From assembly GCF_023525255.1 (NCBI RefSeq), contig NZ_CP073355.1, positions 682,001 through 746,000 on the forward strand: DNA of 64,000 nt, written 5' to 3'. The notes under the pieces are model-generated. The model searched no databases, had not been told where the DNA came from, and saw only the letters and a list, made by a program, of their open reading frames with translations. This stretch comes from Thermospira aquatica. GTDB taxonomy: Bacteria; Spirochaetota; Brevinematia; Brevinematales; Thermospiraceae. The position numbers were made by a program, and so were the translations under genes. This document shows, in pieces, positions 53,224 to 61,003 of the stretch (the first letter of the stretch is position 1; each line of letters opens with the position of its first letter).

Positions 53224-56200
53224 ATGAATACCGAGCAGGCAAAAAAACTTCTCAAAAAAACATTTGAAAACTCATTTGACAGGAACAATTTCCCCGAGTT
53301 TGTCAGTGAACTTCTCCACACCTTCCAGAAAATCCCTTCGTATCCTGGAGAGCTACCCATCCCCGAAACCTACAAAGACTACATCCATCGTTATGAACGA
53401 GTGGGAGAATACCACACCAAAACACACCAAATAGATATTCTCATCGTGTATTTAAACCGTCCGACCTCCCTGGAACGAGCCCGTACCATGCAGCGAAATT
53501 TTGTCGCGGGATACCTGCAGGGAAAACATGGTGGAAATAAAAACCGGGATGCGGCACTTGTGGCTTTTGTCTCCCCTGAAAGTGATACCTGGCGTTTTTC
53601 CCTGGTAAAGGTAGAATACCACCTAAAAACAAGCCAGAACAAAGGAATAAAAGTCGAAGAAAAATTCACCTCCGCAAAACGATGGTCATTTCTTCTCGGA
53701 AAAAACGAAAAAAGCCACACCGCCCAGAAACAATTTTTACCCCTTCTTGAAAATGAAAGCTCTCCACCAACCCTTCAAGATTTAGAAAAGGCATTCAACA
53801 TCGAAGTGGTCACAAAAGAATTTTACAAAGAGATTGCCAACTGGTACTTCTGGGCATTGAAAGAGTCGAGGTTTCCCGCTGATGCCGAATCAGAAACCAA
53901 TGGCAGAAACATCGCCCTCATCCGATTTATCACCCGTATTATCTTCATCTGGTTCATGAAACAAAAAGGCATTATCAGAAAAGAACTCTTTGACAGAGAA
54001 TCTCTCCAGCAAATTTTAGTAAACCTTTCTGATAATGAAGGTACCTACTACAAGGCTATCCTTCAAAACCTCTTCTTTGCAACCCTCAACACCCCCATCG
54101 AACAGAGGCGCTTCCGGAGAGAGGAGAGAGTCAACGGTTACCTCAACAAAGACTACATGAACCACAATTATTATCGATACCACACTCTCTTCAAAGATCC
54201 CAACCAGATGCAGGAACTCTTTAACGATATCCCCTTCTTAAATGGAGGGCTCTTTGAATGTCTGGACAAAAGAAAGGATGATGAGTCAAACGATGCCGGT
54301 AGAGAAATCCGCATCGACGGTTTTTCAGATGATCCCCAAAAACAACCCTATCTGCCGAATTTTTTATTCTTCTCAGATGAAAAAGAGATAGACTTAAACG
54401 ACGACTATGACACAAAAAACCAAAAATACACCGTCAGAGGGCTCATCAACATCCTCAACGGGTATAATTTTACCGTTGATGAAAACACCCCCGTCGACAT
54501 CGATGTGGCCCTCGATCCCGAACTCCTTGGAAGAGTTTTTGAAAACCTGCTTGCCAGTTACAACCCCGAGACAGCCACCACCGCAAGAAAAGCCACCGGC
54601 AGCTACTATACCCCCCGCGAGATAGTAGATTACATGGTCAAAGAATCCCTCAAAGCGTATTTTAAACAAAAGCTTCCCTCGCTCGACGAAGAAAAACTCG
54701 AACGCCTCTTCGCCTACGAGGATGAAGCCAATCCATTTGACGAAGAAACCACCAACAGGATTATCCAGGCCATTCACTCCCTCAAGATACTCGACCCCGC
54801 CGTTGGCTCGGGGGCATTCCCCATGGGCGTTTTGCATACCCTGGTGCACCTCCTCCACAAGCTTGACCCCCACAACCAAAAATGGAAAGAGATGCAGATA
54901 AAGGAGATCCAGCATATCCTCGACCCCCATATCAAACAAAATGCCCTCAACAAAATAGAGGAAAGCTTCGCCCTCAATGAACTCGACTATGGGAGAAAAC
55001 TCTATCTCATACAAAACTGTATCTACGGTGTGGATATCCAGCCCATCGCCATCCAGATAGCAAAACTGAGATTTTTCATCTCCCTGCTGGTAGACGAAAA
55101 GATCGATAAAACTCAACCTAACTACGGCATTGAAACTCTGCCAAACCTCGAAACAAAATTTGTGACGGCAAATGCTTTGATAGATTTAGAAATACCAACA
55201 ATTGATTTATTTTCTGAAAACAATCCCATTATACTTTTACAAGATAAACTTAAAGCGATACGCCACGAATACTTTATTGCAAAAACAAGAAAAGAAAAAC
55301 TTCAATTGCAACAACAGGATAAAGAAATACGCAATAAAATAGCTGTTCAAATAACTGATACCTTGAAAAAAAGAAACGAAGAAAAAGTTAAAGAATATGA
55401 GAACAAATTAGCCGAAGAAAAAAAGACACTTATTCAAATCGAATCTGGACCCCAACAAAAGAGAACTGTTGAAAGCACTAATATTTTCGGTGAAATAGAA
55501 ACCACAATTATTGACATTAAGGAACAAAGAATAAAAACCCAAAAGAATATTATTTCGAATATTAAAAGAAAGATTAACTCACTAAAATCCATCGACGCGA
55601 AAGATGTTATACAAAAAGTTGCTCAACAAATATCAAGTTTTGACCCCTACGATCCCAACTCTTTTGCCGACTGGTTCGACCCCGAATGGATGTTTGGCAT
55701 CCGGGACTGTTTCGACATCGTTATTGGCAATCCGCCGTATATTCAGCTACAAAAAAATCATGGGCAGCTGGCAGACCTTTATAAGGATAAAGGCTTTGAG
55801 ACTTTCGACCGTATGGGAGATATCTACACCCTCTTCTATGAGAGAGGGATAAACCTCCTCAAAAATAGTGGCATCCTCTGCTTCATCACCTCCAACAAAT
55901 GGATGCGGGCAGGGTATGGAAAGAAACTCCGGGAATTTTTTCTCCAGCACAATCCCCTCCTCCTCATCGATTTAGGCCCGGATGTTTTTGAGAGTGCAAC
56001 GGTAGATACCAATATCCTCCTCATCCAGAAATCCTCAAACAAACACCAGCTCAAAGCCGTCACCTACACAAAAAAAGACACCCCCATCTCAAAAGTAGTA
56101 AACGAGAAAGCCGTCACCCTCGAGAAACTCACCAAAAACGCCTGGTTTATAGGAAGTAACGCCGAGCAACGCCTCAAAGAAAAGATTGAAAAAATAGGAA

Positions 56201-57048
56201 AACCATTAAAAGATTGGGATGTAAAAATTTATTATGGAATAAGAACTGGACTAAACGAAGCCTTTATCATCACCACCGAAAAGCGAAACGAGATACTGGC
56301 TAATTGTAAAGATGCATCCGAGCGGAAACGCACCGAAGCTGTCATTAAACCTCTATTACGTGGCAGAGATATTAAACGTTATTATTATGAGTGGGCAGGG
56401 CTGTGGGTGATTGTAATTCCTGCGGGCTGGACAGATGAGAACAGAGGTAAAATACCACCAGAAAAATTTATTTTAGAACAATTTCCTTCATTAATGAAGC
56501 ATTTAAAACCCTTTGAAGAAAAAGCACAAACACGCGATGACCAGGGAGATTATTGGTGGGAACTTCGACACTGTGCCTACTACCCCGAGTTTGAGAAGGA
56601 GAAGGTGGTGTATTCAGAGATTGTAAGGAAACCACAATTTCATTTTGATACTGAAAATTTTTATGTTGAAGCAACCAGTTTTTTAATGACTGGCAAAAAT
56701 GTAAAATACATTTGTGGATTATTAAACTCAAAACCTATAACATATTTCTTTAAAAAATGGTATGCAGGAGGAGGTTTAGGTGAAGAAGGTTATAGATATA
56801 AAAAGGCATTTTTAGAAAACCTTCCTCTTCCCCCCATCACCCCAGCCAATCAGAGTATTGTAAAGCAAATAGAGGAATTGGTAGATAAGATACTGGTGAC
56901 CAAAAAATCCAACTCGCAGGCAGATACAACCACTTGGGAGAGGGAGATAGACAGGCTGGTGTACAAGCTCTATGACCGGAGTAGCTCACGGACAAGCTTT
57001 TGCGTCCACTCGGAGGGAGATAGACAGGCTGGTGTACAAGCTCTATGA
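53224..57048 (+). CDS. Large Eco57I-type adenine DNA methyltransferase with TaqI-like specificity region
   Basis: A 1274-residue protein. Residues 1-450 form an N-terminal region of unclear function. The methyltransferase core has TGSYYTPREIVDYMV near 457, LDPAVGSGAFPMG (motif I, SAM binding) near 523, YGVDIQPIAIQIAKLR (motif II) near 600, and VIGNPPYIQL (motif IV, N6-adenine) near 835. An AT-rich coiled-coil insert of about 140 residues lies at 665-800. The C-terminal half is TaqI-like target recognition. The last 20 residues are aberrant: a 38-bp sequence is repeated at 56940 and 57013 (73-bp offset), shifting the frame so that the normal end (LTDEEIKIVEGG) is lost. It would modify host DNA and set the specificity of the helicase-nuclease. 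Confidence 0.87.
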   Translation: MNTEQAKKLLKKTFENSFDRNNFPEFVSELLHTFQKIPSYPGELPIPETYKDYIHRYERVGEYHTKTHQIDILIVYLNRPTSLERARTMQRNFVAGYLQGKHGGNKNRDAALVAFVSPESDTWRFSLVKVEYHLKTSQNKGIKVEEKFTSAKRWSFLLGKNEKSHTAQKQFLPLLENESSPPTLQDLEKAFNIEVVTKEFYKEIANWYFWALKESRFPADAESETNGRNIALIRFITRIIFIWFMKQKGIIRKELFDRESLQQILVNLSDNEGTYYKAILQNLFFATLNTPIEQRRFRREERVNGYLNKDYMNHNYYRYHTLFKDPNQMQELFNDIPFLNGGLFECLDKRKDDESNDAGREIRIDGFSDDPQKQPYLPNFLFFSDEKEIDLNDDYDTKNQKYTVRGLINILNGYNFTVDENTPVDIDVALDPELLGRVFENLLASYNPETATTARKATGSYYTPREIVDYMVKESLKAYFKQKLPSLDEEKLERLFAYEDEANPFDEETTNRIIQAIHSLKILDPAVGSGAFPMGVLHTLVHLLHKLDPHNQKWKEMQIKEIQHILDPHIKQNALNKIEESFALNELDYGRKLYLIQNCIYGVDIQPIAIQIAKLRFFISLLVDEKIDKTQPNYGIETLPNLETKFVTANALIDLEIPTIDLFSENNPIILLQDKLKAIRHEYFIAKTRKEKLQLQQQDKEIRNKIAVQITDTLKKRNEEKVKEYENKLAEEKKTLIQIESGPQQKRTVESTNIFGEIETTIIDIKEQRIKTQKNIISNIKRKINSLKSIDAKDVIQKVAQQISSFDPYDPNSFADWFDPEWMFGIRDCFDIVIGNPPYIQLQKNHGQLADLYKDKGFETFDRMGDIYTLFYERGINLLKNSGILCFITSNKWMRAGYGKKLREFFLQHNPLLLIDLGPDVFESATVDTNILLIQKSSNKHQLKAVTYTKKDTPISKVVNEKAVTLEKLTKNAWFIGSNAEQRLKEKIEKIGKPLKDWDVKIYYGIRTGLNEAFIITTEKRNEILANCKDASERKRTEAVIKPLLRGRDIKRYYYEWAGLWVIVIPAGWTDENRGKIPPEKFILEQFPSLMKHLKPFEEKAQTRDDQGDYWWELRHCAYYPEFEKEKVVYSEIVRKPQFHFDTENFYVEATSFLMTGKNVKYICGLLNSKPITYFFKKWYAGGGLGEEGYRYKKAFLENLPLPPITPANQSIVKQIEELVDKILVTKKSNSQADTTTWEREIDRLVYKLYDRSSSRTSFCVHSEGDRQAGVQAL

Positions 57049-57101
57049 CCTCACGGACGAGGAGATAAAGATAGTAGAGGGGGGATAAAAAAGGAGGAGG
57101 C

Positions 57102-58655
57102 ATGAAAGGAGTGAGAATTTTATTAGACACAAACATTGTAATACACAGAGAAACGGAAAAGATAATCAATCCTGATATAGGTAAGTTATTCAACTGGCTT
57201 GATAAACTTGAAGCTAAAAAGTTTATACATCCAATTACCAAGGAAGAAATAAATAAACTTAAAGACAAAGAAAAAAGAAAAACTTTTGATGTAAAACTTG
57301 ATGCTTATACCGAATTAATAACCGCAAAAAATCTAGAAAAGCAAGTTTCCTTAGTTTCTCAACAATTTGATAAAAACGAAAATGATAAAAATGATACCTT
57401 TTTATTAAACGAAGTGTATAAAGGTTCTGTAGACTATCTAATAACTGAGGATAAAAAAATTCACCAAAAGGCAAAAGAATTGGGTATTGAAGATAGGGTT
57501 TATACAATTGAGCAATTCATAGAAAAGGTAAGTCTCGAATACCCAGATTTGGCAGATTATAAAGTTTTAAGTGTTTATAAATCATTCTTTGGCAAAAAAA
57601 ATTTATCAGATGAATTTTTCAATTCCTTTAAAGAAGACTATCAAAATTTTGAGAGTTGGTTCCGTAGAAAATCTAATGAACCAGTGTATATTTCTACTTC
57701 GAATGATGGTAAAATTGTAGCTTTTCTTTATTTAAAAGTTGAAGATAAAGATGAGAATTATACAGATATCAACCCTTCATTTCCACTTAAAAATAAAAGA
57801 TTAAAAATAGGAACCTTTAAGGTTGCATTGAACGGTTATAGATTAGGCGAAAGATTTTTAAAAATTATATTTGATAATGCTATTATACAAAAAGTTGATG
57901 AAATTTATGTGACAGTATATAATAAAAGAGATGAACAAAAAAGGTTAATTAACTTATTAGAAGAATGGGGTTTTATTTGTTGGGGAAAAAAACAATCAAC
58001 AGGCGAACTTGTATATGTTAGAGATTTTACCAAAAAATTTGATAAAAAAAATCCAAAACTTACTTATCCTTTTATTTCACTGAAAGAAAATAATAAAATT
58101 TTTATTGTACCTATTTGGCCAGATTATCATACGGAACTTTTACCTGATTCAATATTACGAACAGAGTCACCTGATGATTTTAAAGAAAATCAACCTCATC
58201 GAAATGCGATATTGAAAACTTATATTTCTCGTTCTTTAAATAGAAATATAAATAAAGGGGATATTATACTTTTTTATAGAACTGCCGAAGAAGGTAAACC
58301 TGCAAAATATTCTGCTCTTATAACAACCATAGGGATAGTTCAGGAAGTGATAGATAATTTTACTAACGAGCTAGATTTCATATTGAAAGCTGGCAAAAGA
58401 AGTATATTTAACAATGAGAAATTAAAGGAATGGTGGAATTATAACCCACAAAATAGACCTTTTTTGATTCATTTTTTACATGTATATTCTTTAACACCAA
58501 AGCAACGTTCAAAATTAATCAGGAAAAGATTGCTTGAATTGGGCATTTTATCCGGTGAAGAGAACGAACTCAGAGGATTAAAAGAAATTACAAAAGAAAA
58601 TTTTAAAACTATCATAAAAGAAGGAGGTATTAATGAAAGTTATTTTATCTATTAA
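57102..58655 (+). CDS. PIN-GNAT-PUA/EVE-like multidomain protein, probable toxin or defence effector
   Basis: A 517-residue AT-rich gene product. Residues 1-145 form a PIN ribonuclease domain with acidic residues in ILLDTNIVIHRE, KNDTFLLNEV and VDYLITEDKKIHQKAKEL. Residues about 190-310 look like GNAT (FKVALNGYRLGERFLKIIFD, then VYNKRDEQKRLINLLEEWGF). The C-terminal part, with KGDIILFYRT and PAKYSALITTIGIVQEV, resembles EVE/ASCH/PUA folds that sense modified nucleotides. It overlaps the next gene by 23 bp. Composition far below the flanking GC suggests recent acquisition. Function is inferred from domains only: RNA cleavage or modification on infection or modification loss. Confidence 0.7.
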   Translation: MKGVRILLDTNIVIHRETEKIINPDIGKLFNWLDKLEAKKFIHPITKEEINKLKDKEKRKTFDVKLDAYTELITAKNLEKQVSLVSQQFDKNENDKNDTFLLNEVYKGSVDYLITEDKKIHQKAKELGIEDRVYTIEQFIEKVSLEYPDLADYKVLSVYKSFFGKKNLSDEFFNSFKEDYQNFESWFRRKSNEPVYISTSNDGKIVAFLYLKVEDKDENYTDINPSFPLKNKRLKIGTFKVALNGYRLGERFLKIIFDNAIIQKVDEIYVTVYNKRDEQKRLINLLEEWGFICWGKKQSTGELVYVRDFTKKFDKKNPKLTYPFISLKENNKIFIVPIWPDYHTELLPDSILRTESPDDFKENQPHRNAILKTYISRSLNRNINKGDIILFYRTAEEGKPAKYSALITTIGIVQEVIDNFTNELDFILKAGKRSIFNNEKLKEWWNYNPQNRPFLIHFLHVYSLTPKQRSKLIRKRLLELGILSGEENELRGLKEITKENFKTIIKEGGINESYFIY

Positions 58656-58998
58656 GCCAGAATTCGTTGAAAAAATCATCAATGGAGAAAAAAAGTTTGA
58701 ATACAGAAGAAAAATTTTTAAAAAAGATGTAGAGAAAGTTATTATTTACGCATCTTCTCCAATAAAATTAGTAGTAGGAGAATTTATAATAGAAGATATA
58801 TTATCACGGAAACTAGATGAATTATGGGAATTAACAAAAGAAGAATCGGGTATTTCAAAACAATACTTTTATGAATATTTTAAGGGTTTAGATAATGGAT
58901 ATGCAATAAAAATTAAGGAATTTAAAAGATATGAAAAGCCATGTAATTTAAGAAATTTAAATATTTTTTATACACCACAATCATTTGTTTATATTTGA
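58633..58998 (+). CDS. ASCH/PUA-like domain protein
   Basis: A 121-residue protein. MKVILSIKPEFVEKIINGEK, then FEYRRKIFKKDVEKVIIYAS and SPIKLVVGEFIIEDI, match the ASCH-domain pattern (I-K-P-x-a-xx-I-x-xG-xK-x-xEhR). ASCH domains bind nucleic acids or modified bases, as in YqfB. It starts inside the PIN-GNAT gene with GGAGG upstream, so the two are coupled. It may be an antitoxin-like or sensing partner of that protein. Confidence 0.75.
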   Translation: MKVILSIKPEFVEKIINGEKKFEYRRKIFKKDVEKVIIYASSPIKLVVGEFIIEDILSRKLDELWELTKEESGISKQYFYEYFKGLDNGYAIKIKEFKRYEKPCNLRNLNIFYTPQSFVYI

Positions 58999-59054
58999 GT
59001 TATACATTAAATATTGGAAGAAATTAAGATTTGAATAAATAATGAGGCATAGAA

Positions 59055-59222
59055 ATGACAAATAATACAAACAACCTCATCCCACCACATGGTGGTTACC
59101 GAAAACTGATGTCGTATCAGATGGCCGAGATTGTTTATGATGCCACAGTAAGGTTTTGTGAGCGATTTATAGACAAGCGTTCAAGAACTTTTGACCAGAT
59201 GGTTCAAGCTGCCAGAAGTTGA
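59055..59222 (+). pseudogene. Truncated four-helix-bundle (23S-intervening/S23 type) protein
   Basis: A 55-residue frame beginning MTNNTNNLIPPHGGYRKLMS, with QMAEIVYDATVRFCERFIDK and QMVQAARS, typical of four-helix-bundle suffix-domain proteins. It ends in TGA at 59220-59222 where family members have Gly (RSGKQN). The frame stays open after the TGA into a fragment of the methyltransferase C-terminus. GAGG precedes the ATG. It is probably non-functional. Confidence 0.7.
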
Positions 59223-59392
59223 AAACAGAAAATAATTATATTGGTAGATAAAATCCGTTCTGCCCATGCCTCGATAAACGCAGCACCCGTCTACCATGCC
59301 AATACAAGCACTTGGGAAAGAGAAATAGACAGACTGGTGTACAAGCTCTATGACCTCACGGACGAGGAGATAAAGATCATAGAGGGGGGATA
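59223..59392 (+). pseudogene. Fragment of a second methyltransferase C-terminus
   Basis: In frame after the TGA, the sequence encodes LVDKIRSAHASINA and TSTWEREIDRLVYKLYD followed by LTDEEIKIIEGG, ending in TAA. This nearly matches the expected C-terminus of the methyltransferase at 53224-57048 and the sequence at 57013-57087. It is a relic left by duplication or exchange of specificity regions, now fused behind the four-helix-bundle fragment. Confidence 0.75.
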
Positions 59393-59400
59393 AAGGAAAC

Positions 59401-59494
59401 GGTCACCCAGTAGCTCCGAAGGAGCGTATTAAAACGGTCGCCGAGTAGCTACCCCCGGTCGCCGAGTAGTTCCGAAGGAACGTATCGAGGCGAC
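59401..59494. repeat. R2 palindromic repeats, left of the GIY-YIG gene
   Basis: Units at 59401-59435 (diverged at the 3' end), a partial one at 59436-59455, and a full one at 59457-59494 with the TTCCGAAGGAA stem. Between 59495 and 59558 lies GGTATA-A-TATACC (59517-59529), a palindrome over a TATAAT box that probably starts the GIY-YIG transcript. Confidence 0.85.
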
Positions 59495-59558
59495 AGCCCA
59501 AAAAACCAAAAAACATGGTATAATATACCCACCATAAAAAACACAAAAGGACCCATCA

Positions 59559-59858
59559 ATGAAAGGATACGTCTACATCCTCCGCTGCTCCGACGGCACC
59601 TACTACACAGGCAGCACAACAAACCTCGAACTCCGCCTCTCCCAACACCAAAACGGCCAGGGAGCCAACTACACAAAAAAAAGACTCCCTGTAGAACTCG
59701 TCTACTACGAAGAATACCAGCGAATCGATGAAGCATTCGCCAGAGAAAAACAAATACAAAGATGGAGCCATAAGAAAAAAGAAGCACTCATCCAGGGACA
59801 CCTCGACGACCTACCCCGCCTGGCAAAAAAAATATGGAAAAAAACACCACCCACCTAA
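59559..59858 (+). CDS. GIY-YIG nuclease-domain protein (UPF0213/YhbQ-like)
   Basis: A 99-residue single-domain GIY-YIG protein. KGYVYILRCSDGTYYTGST contains the Y-V-Y / Y-T-G core, RLSQHQNGQGANYTKKR is the Arg-containing helix, and PVELVYYEEYQRIDEAFARE gives the Glu region; the key Arg and Glu positions appear kept. The reading frame stops at TAA 59856-59858. Single-domain members act on DNA of uncertain type. It is bracketed on both sides by R2 palindromes, which may be its substrate or mobile partner. Confidence 0.88.
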   Translation: MKGYVYILRCSDGTYYTGSTTNLELRLSQHQNGQGANYTKKRLPVELVYYEEYQRIDEAFAREKQIQRWSHKKKEALIQGHLDDLPRLAKKIWKKTPPT

Positions 59859-59869
59859 CCCCACCCGCC

Positions 59870-60038
59870 CGCCGAGTAGCTCCGCAGGAGCGTATCGAGG
59901 CGACCCCGCTCGTCTCGATACGCTCCGTTACTCGACGAGCGACACCACCCGCCCGCCGAGTAGCCACCCCACGGTCGCCGAGTAGCCCCGAAGGGGCGTA
60001 TCGAGGCGACCGAGTAGCCCCGAAGGGGCATATCGAGG
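59870..60038. repeat. R2 palindromic repeats, right of the GIY-YIG gene
   Basis: Units at 59870-59904, an inverted unit at 59906-59942, a partial at 59952-59970, a full one at 59973-60011 and another overlapping it at 60011-60038. The stems vary (CTCCGCAGGAG, CCCCGAAGGGG) while the outer arms GCCGAGTAG and GTATCGAGGC are constant. They can be read through in one frame into the next gene, but this is fortuitous. Confidence 0.88.
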
Positions 60039-60047
60039 CCCGGTCAA

Positions 60048-60076
60048 TTGCTAAAAAATCCACTTCCCCTTATAAT
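60048..60076 (+). promoter_or_regulatory. Promoter of the trpY-trpZ-citrate synthase operon
   Basis: TTGCTA at 60048-60053 and TATAAT at 60071-60076 with 17-bp spacing, directly after the R2 array and 27 bp before the start codon. Confidence 0.65.
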
Positions 60077-60103
60077 ACACTATATCAAAAAAGCGAGGTA
60101 GCC

Positions 60104-61003
60104 ATGGTAGAAGGTATTCTCGTCGAAGGCTTAATCTACGCCCTCATGGTACTGGGTGTTTTTATTACCTTCCGTATTATGAATTTCCCCGATCTAACAG
60201 TAGACGGGACATTCCCCCTTGGGGCAGCCATCATGGCATCCGCCCTTCTTGCCGGCCTGGGAAGTGGATGGGGGCTCTTCTTTGCCTTTGTGGGAGGCTT
60301 CCTCGCCGGTATGACCACCGCCTTCATCCACAACCGTTTAAAAATCCCGGGACTTCTTGCCAGCATCCTTACCATGACCATGCTCTACTCCATCAACATC
60401 CGCGTCCTGGGCAACAAACCAAATGTCCAGCTTCTCAGAGTTCAGCATGTTCTCTCCTGGATTGAAAACACCACCGCCAACCATTTCCCACGAGAATGGG
60501 TATTTTTTGTCTTCTTCCTCGTGGTAGTCATAGTGGTAAAACTGCTTCTTGACCTCTTCTTTCGTACCGACATGGGACTCACCATCGGAGCCATGGGAAA
60601 CAATGAACAGATGGTAATCTCCCAGGGAGTGAATCCCGCCACCCTCAAATACATCGGCATCGGCCTCTCCAACGCCCTCGTAGGACTTTCAGGGGCTTTT
60701 GCAGCAATGTATATGGGATACGCAGATGTGGGACTTGGACAGGGCATCATCATCAGCGGTCTTGCCTCCGTCATGCTTGGCGAACTTTTCTTCCGATCAA
60801 ACCGTATCTTTGTTCTCACACTGGGAGCCGTCATTGGTTCTCTGTTGTACAAAGCCATCATGTTCTACGGCAGGTATTATGGATACTACATAGGCCTCAC
60901 CCCAAACGATCTCAAACTCATTAGCGGACTTTTGATCATCGTTTCCATCATCATCAGCCGCATACAACAACAATCCTCTCAAAAACTCCGGAGGCAACCA
61001 TGA
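60104..61003 (+). CDS. ABC transporter permease, TrpY-like (branched/tryptophan family)
   Basis: About 299 residues with eight or so hydrophobic helices. GLIYALMVLGVFITFRIMNF and FPDLTVDGTFPLGAAIMAS near the N-terminus and GNNEQMVISQGVNPATLKYIG are characteristic of the TrpXYZ/BPD-2-type permeases. ATG 60104 (GAGGTAGCC upstream) is chosen; the open frame extends left only through the R2 repeats. Its end overlaps the ATPase gene by ATGA. The usual substrate-binding partner (TrpX) is not in the window. Substrate by analogy tryptophan or a related compound. Confidence 0.85.
   Translation: MVEGILVEGLIYALMVLGVFITFRIMNFPDLTVDGTFPLGAAIMASALLAGLGSGWGLFFAFVGGFLAGMTTAFIHNRLKIPGLLASILTMTMLYSINIRVLGNKPNVQLLRVQHVLSWIENTTANHFPREWVFFVFFLVVVIVVKLLLDLFFRTDMGLTIGAMGNNEQMVISQGVNPATLKYIGIGLSNALVGLSGAFAAMYMGYADVGLGQGIIISGLASVMLGELFFRSNRIFVLTLGAVIGSLLYKAIMFYGRYYGYYIGLTPNDLKLISGLLIIVSIIISRIQQQSSQKLRRQP

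Noticed and set aside
59834-60103. N-terminal extension of the TrpY-like permease
   Set aside because: The extra codons are translations of R2 palindromes, the charged sequence does not fit the family, and a promoter and GAGGT ribosome site precede ATG 60104.
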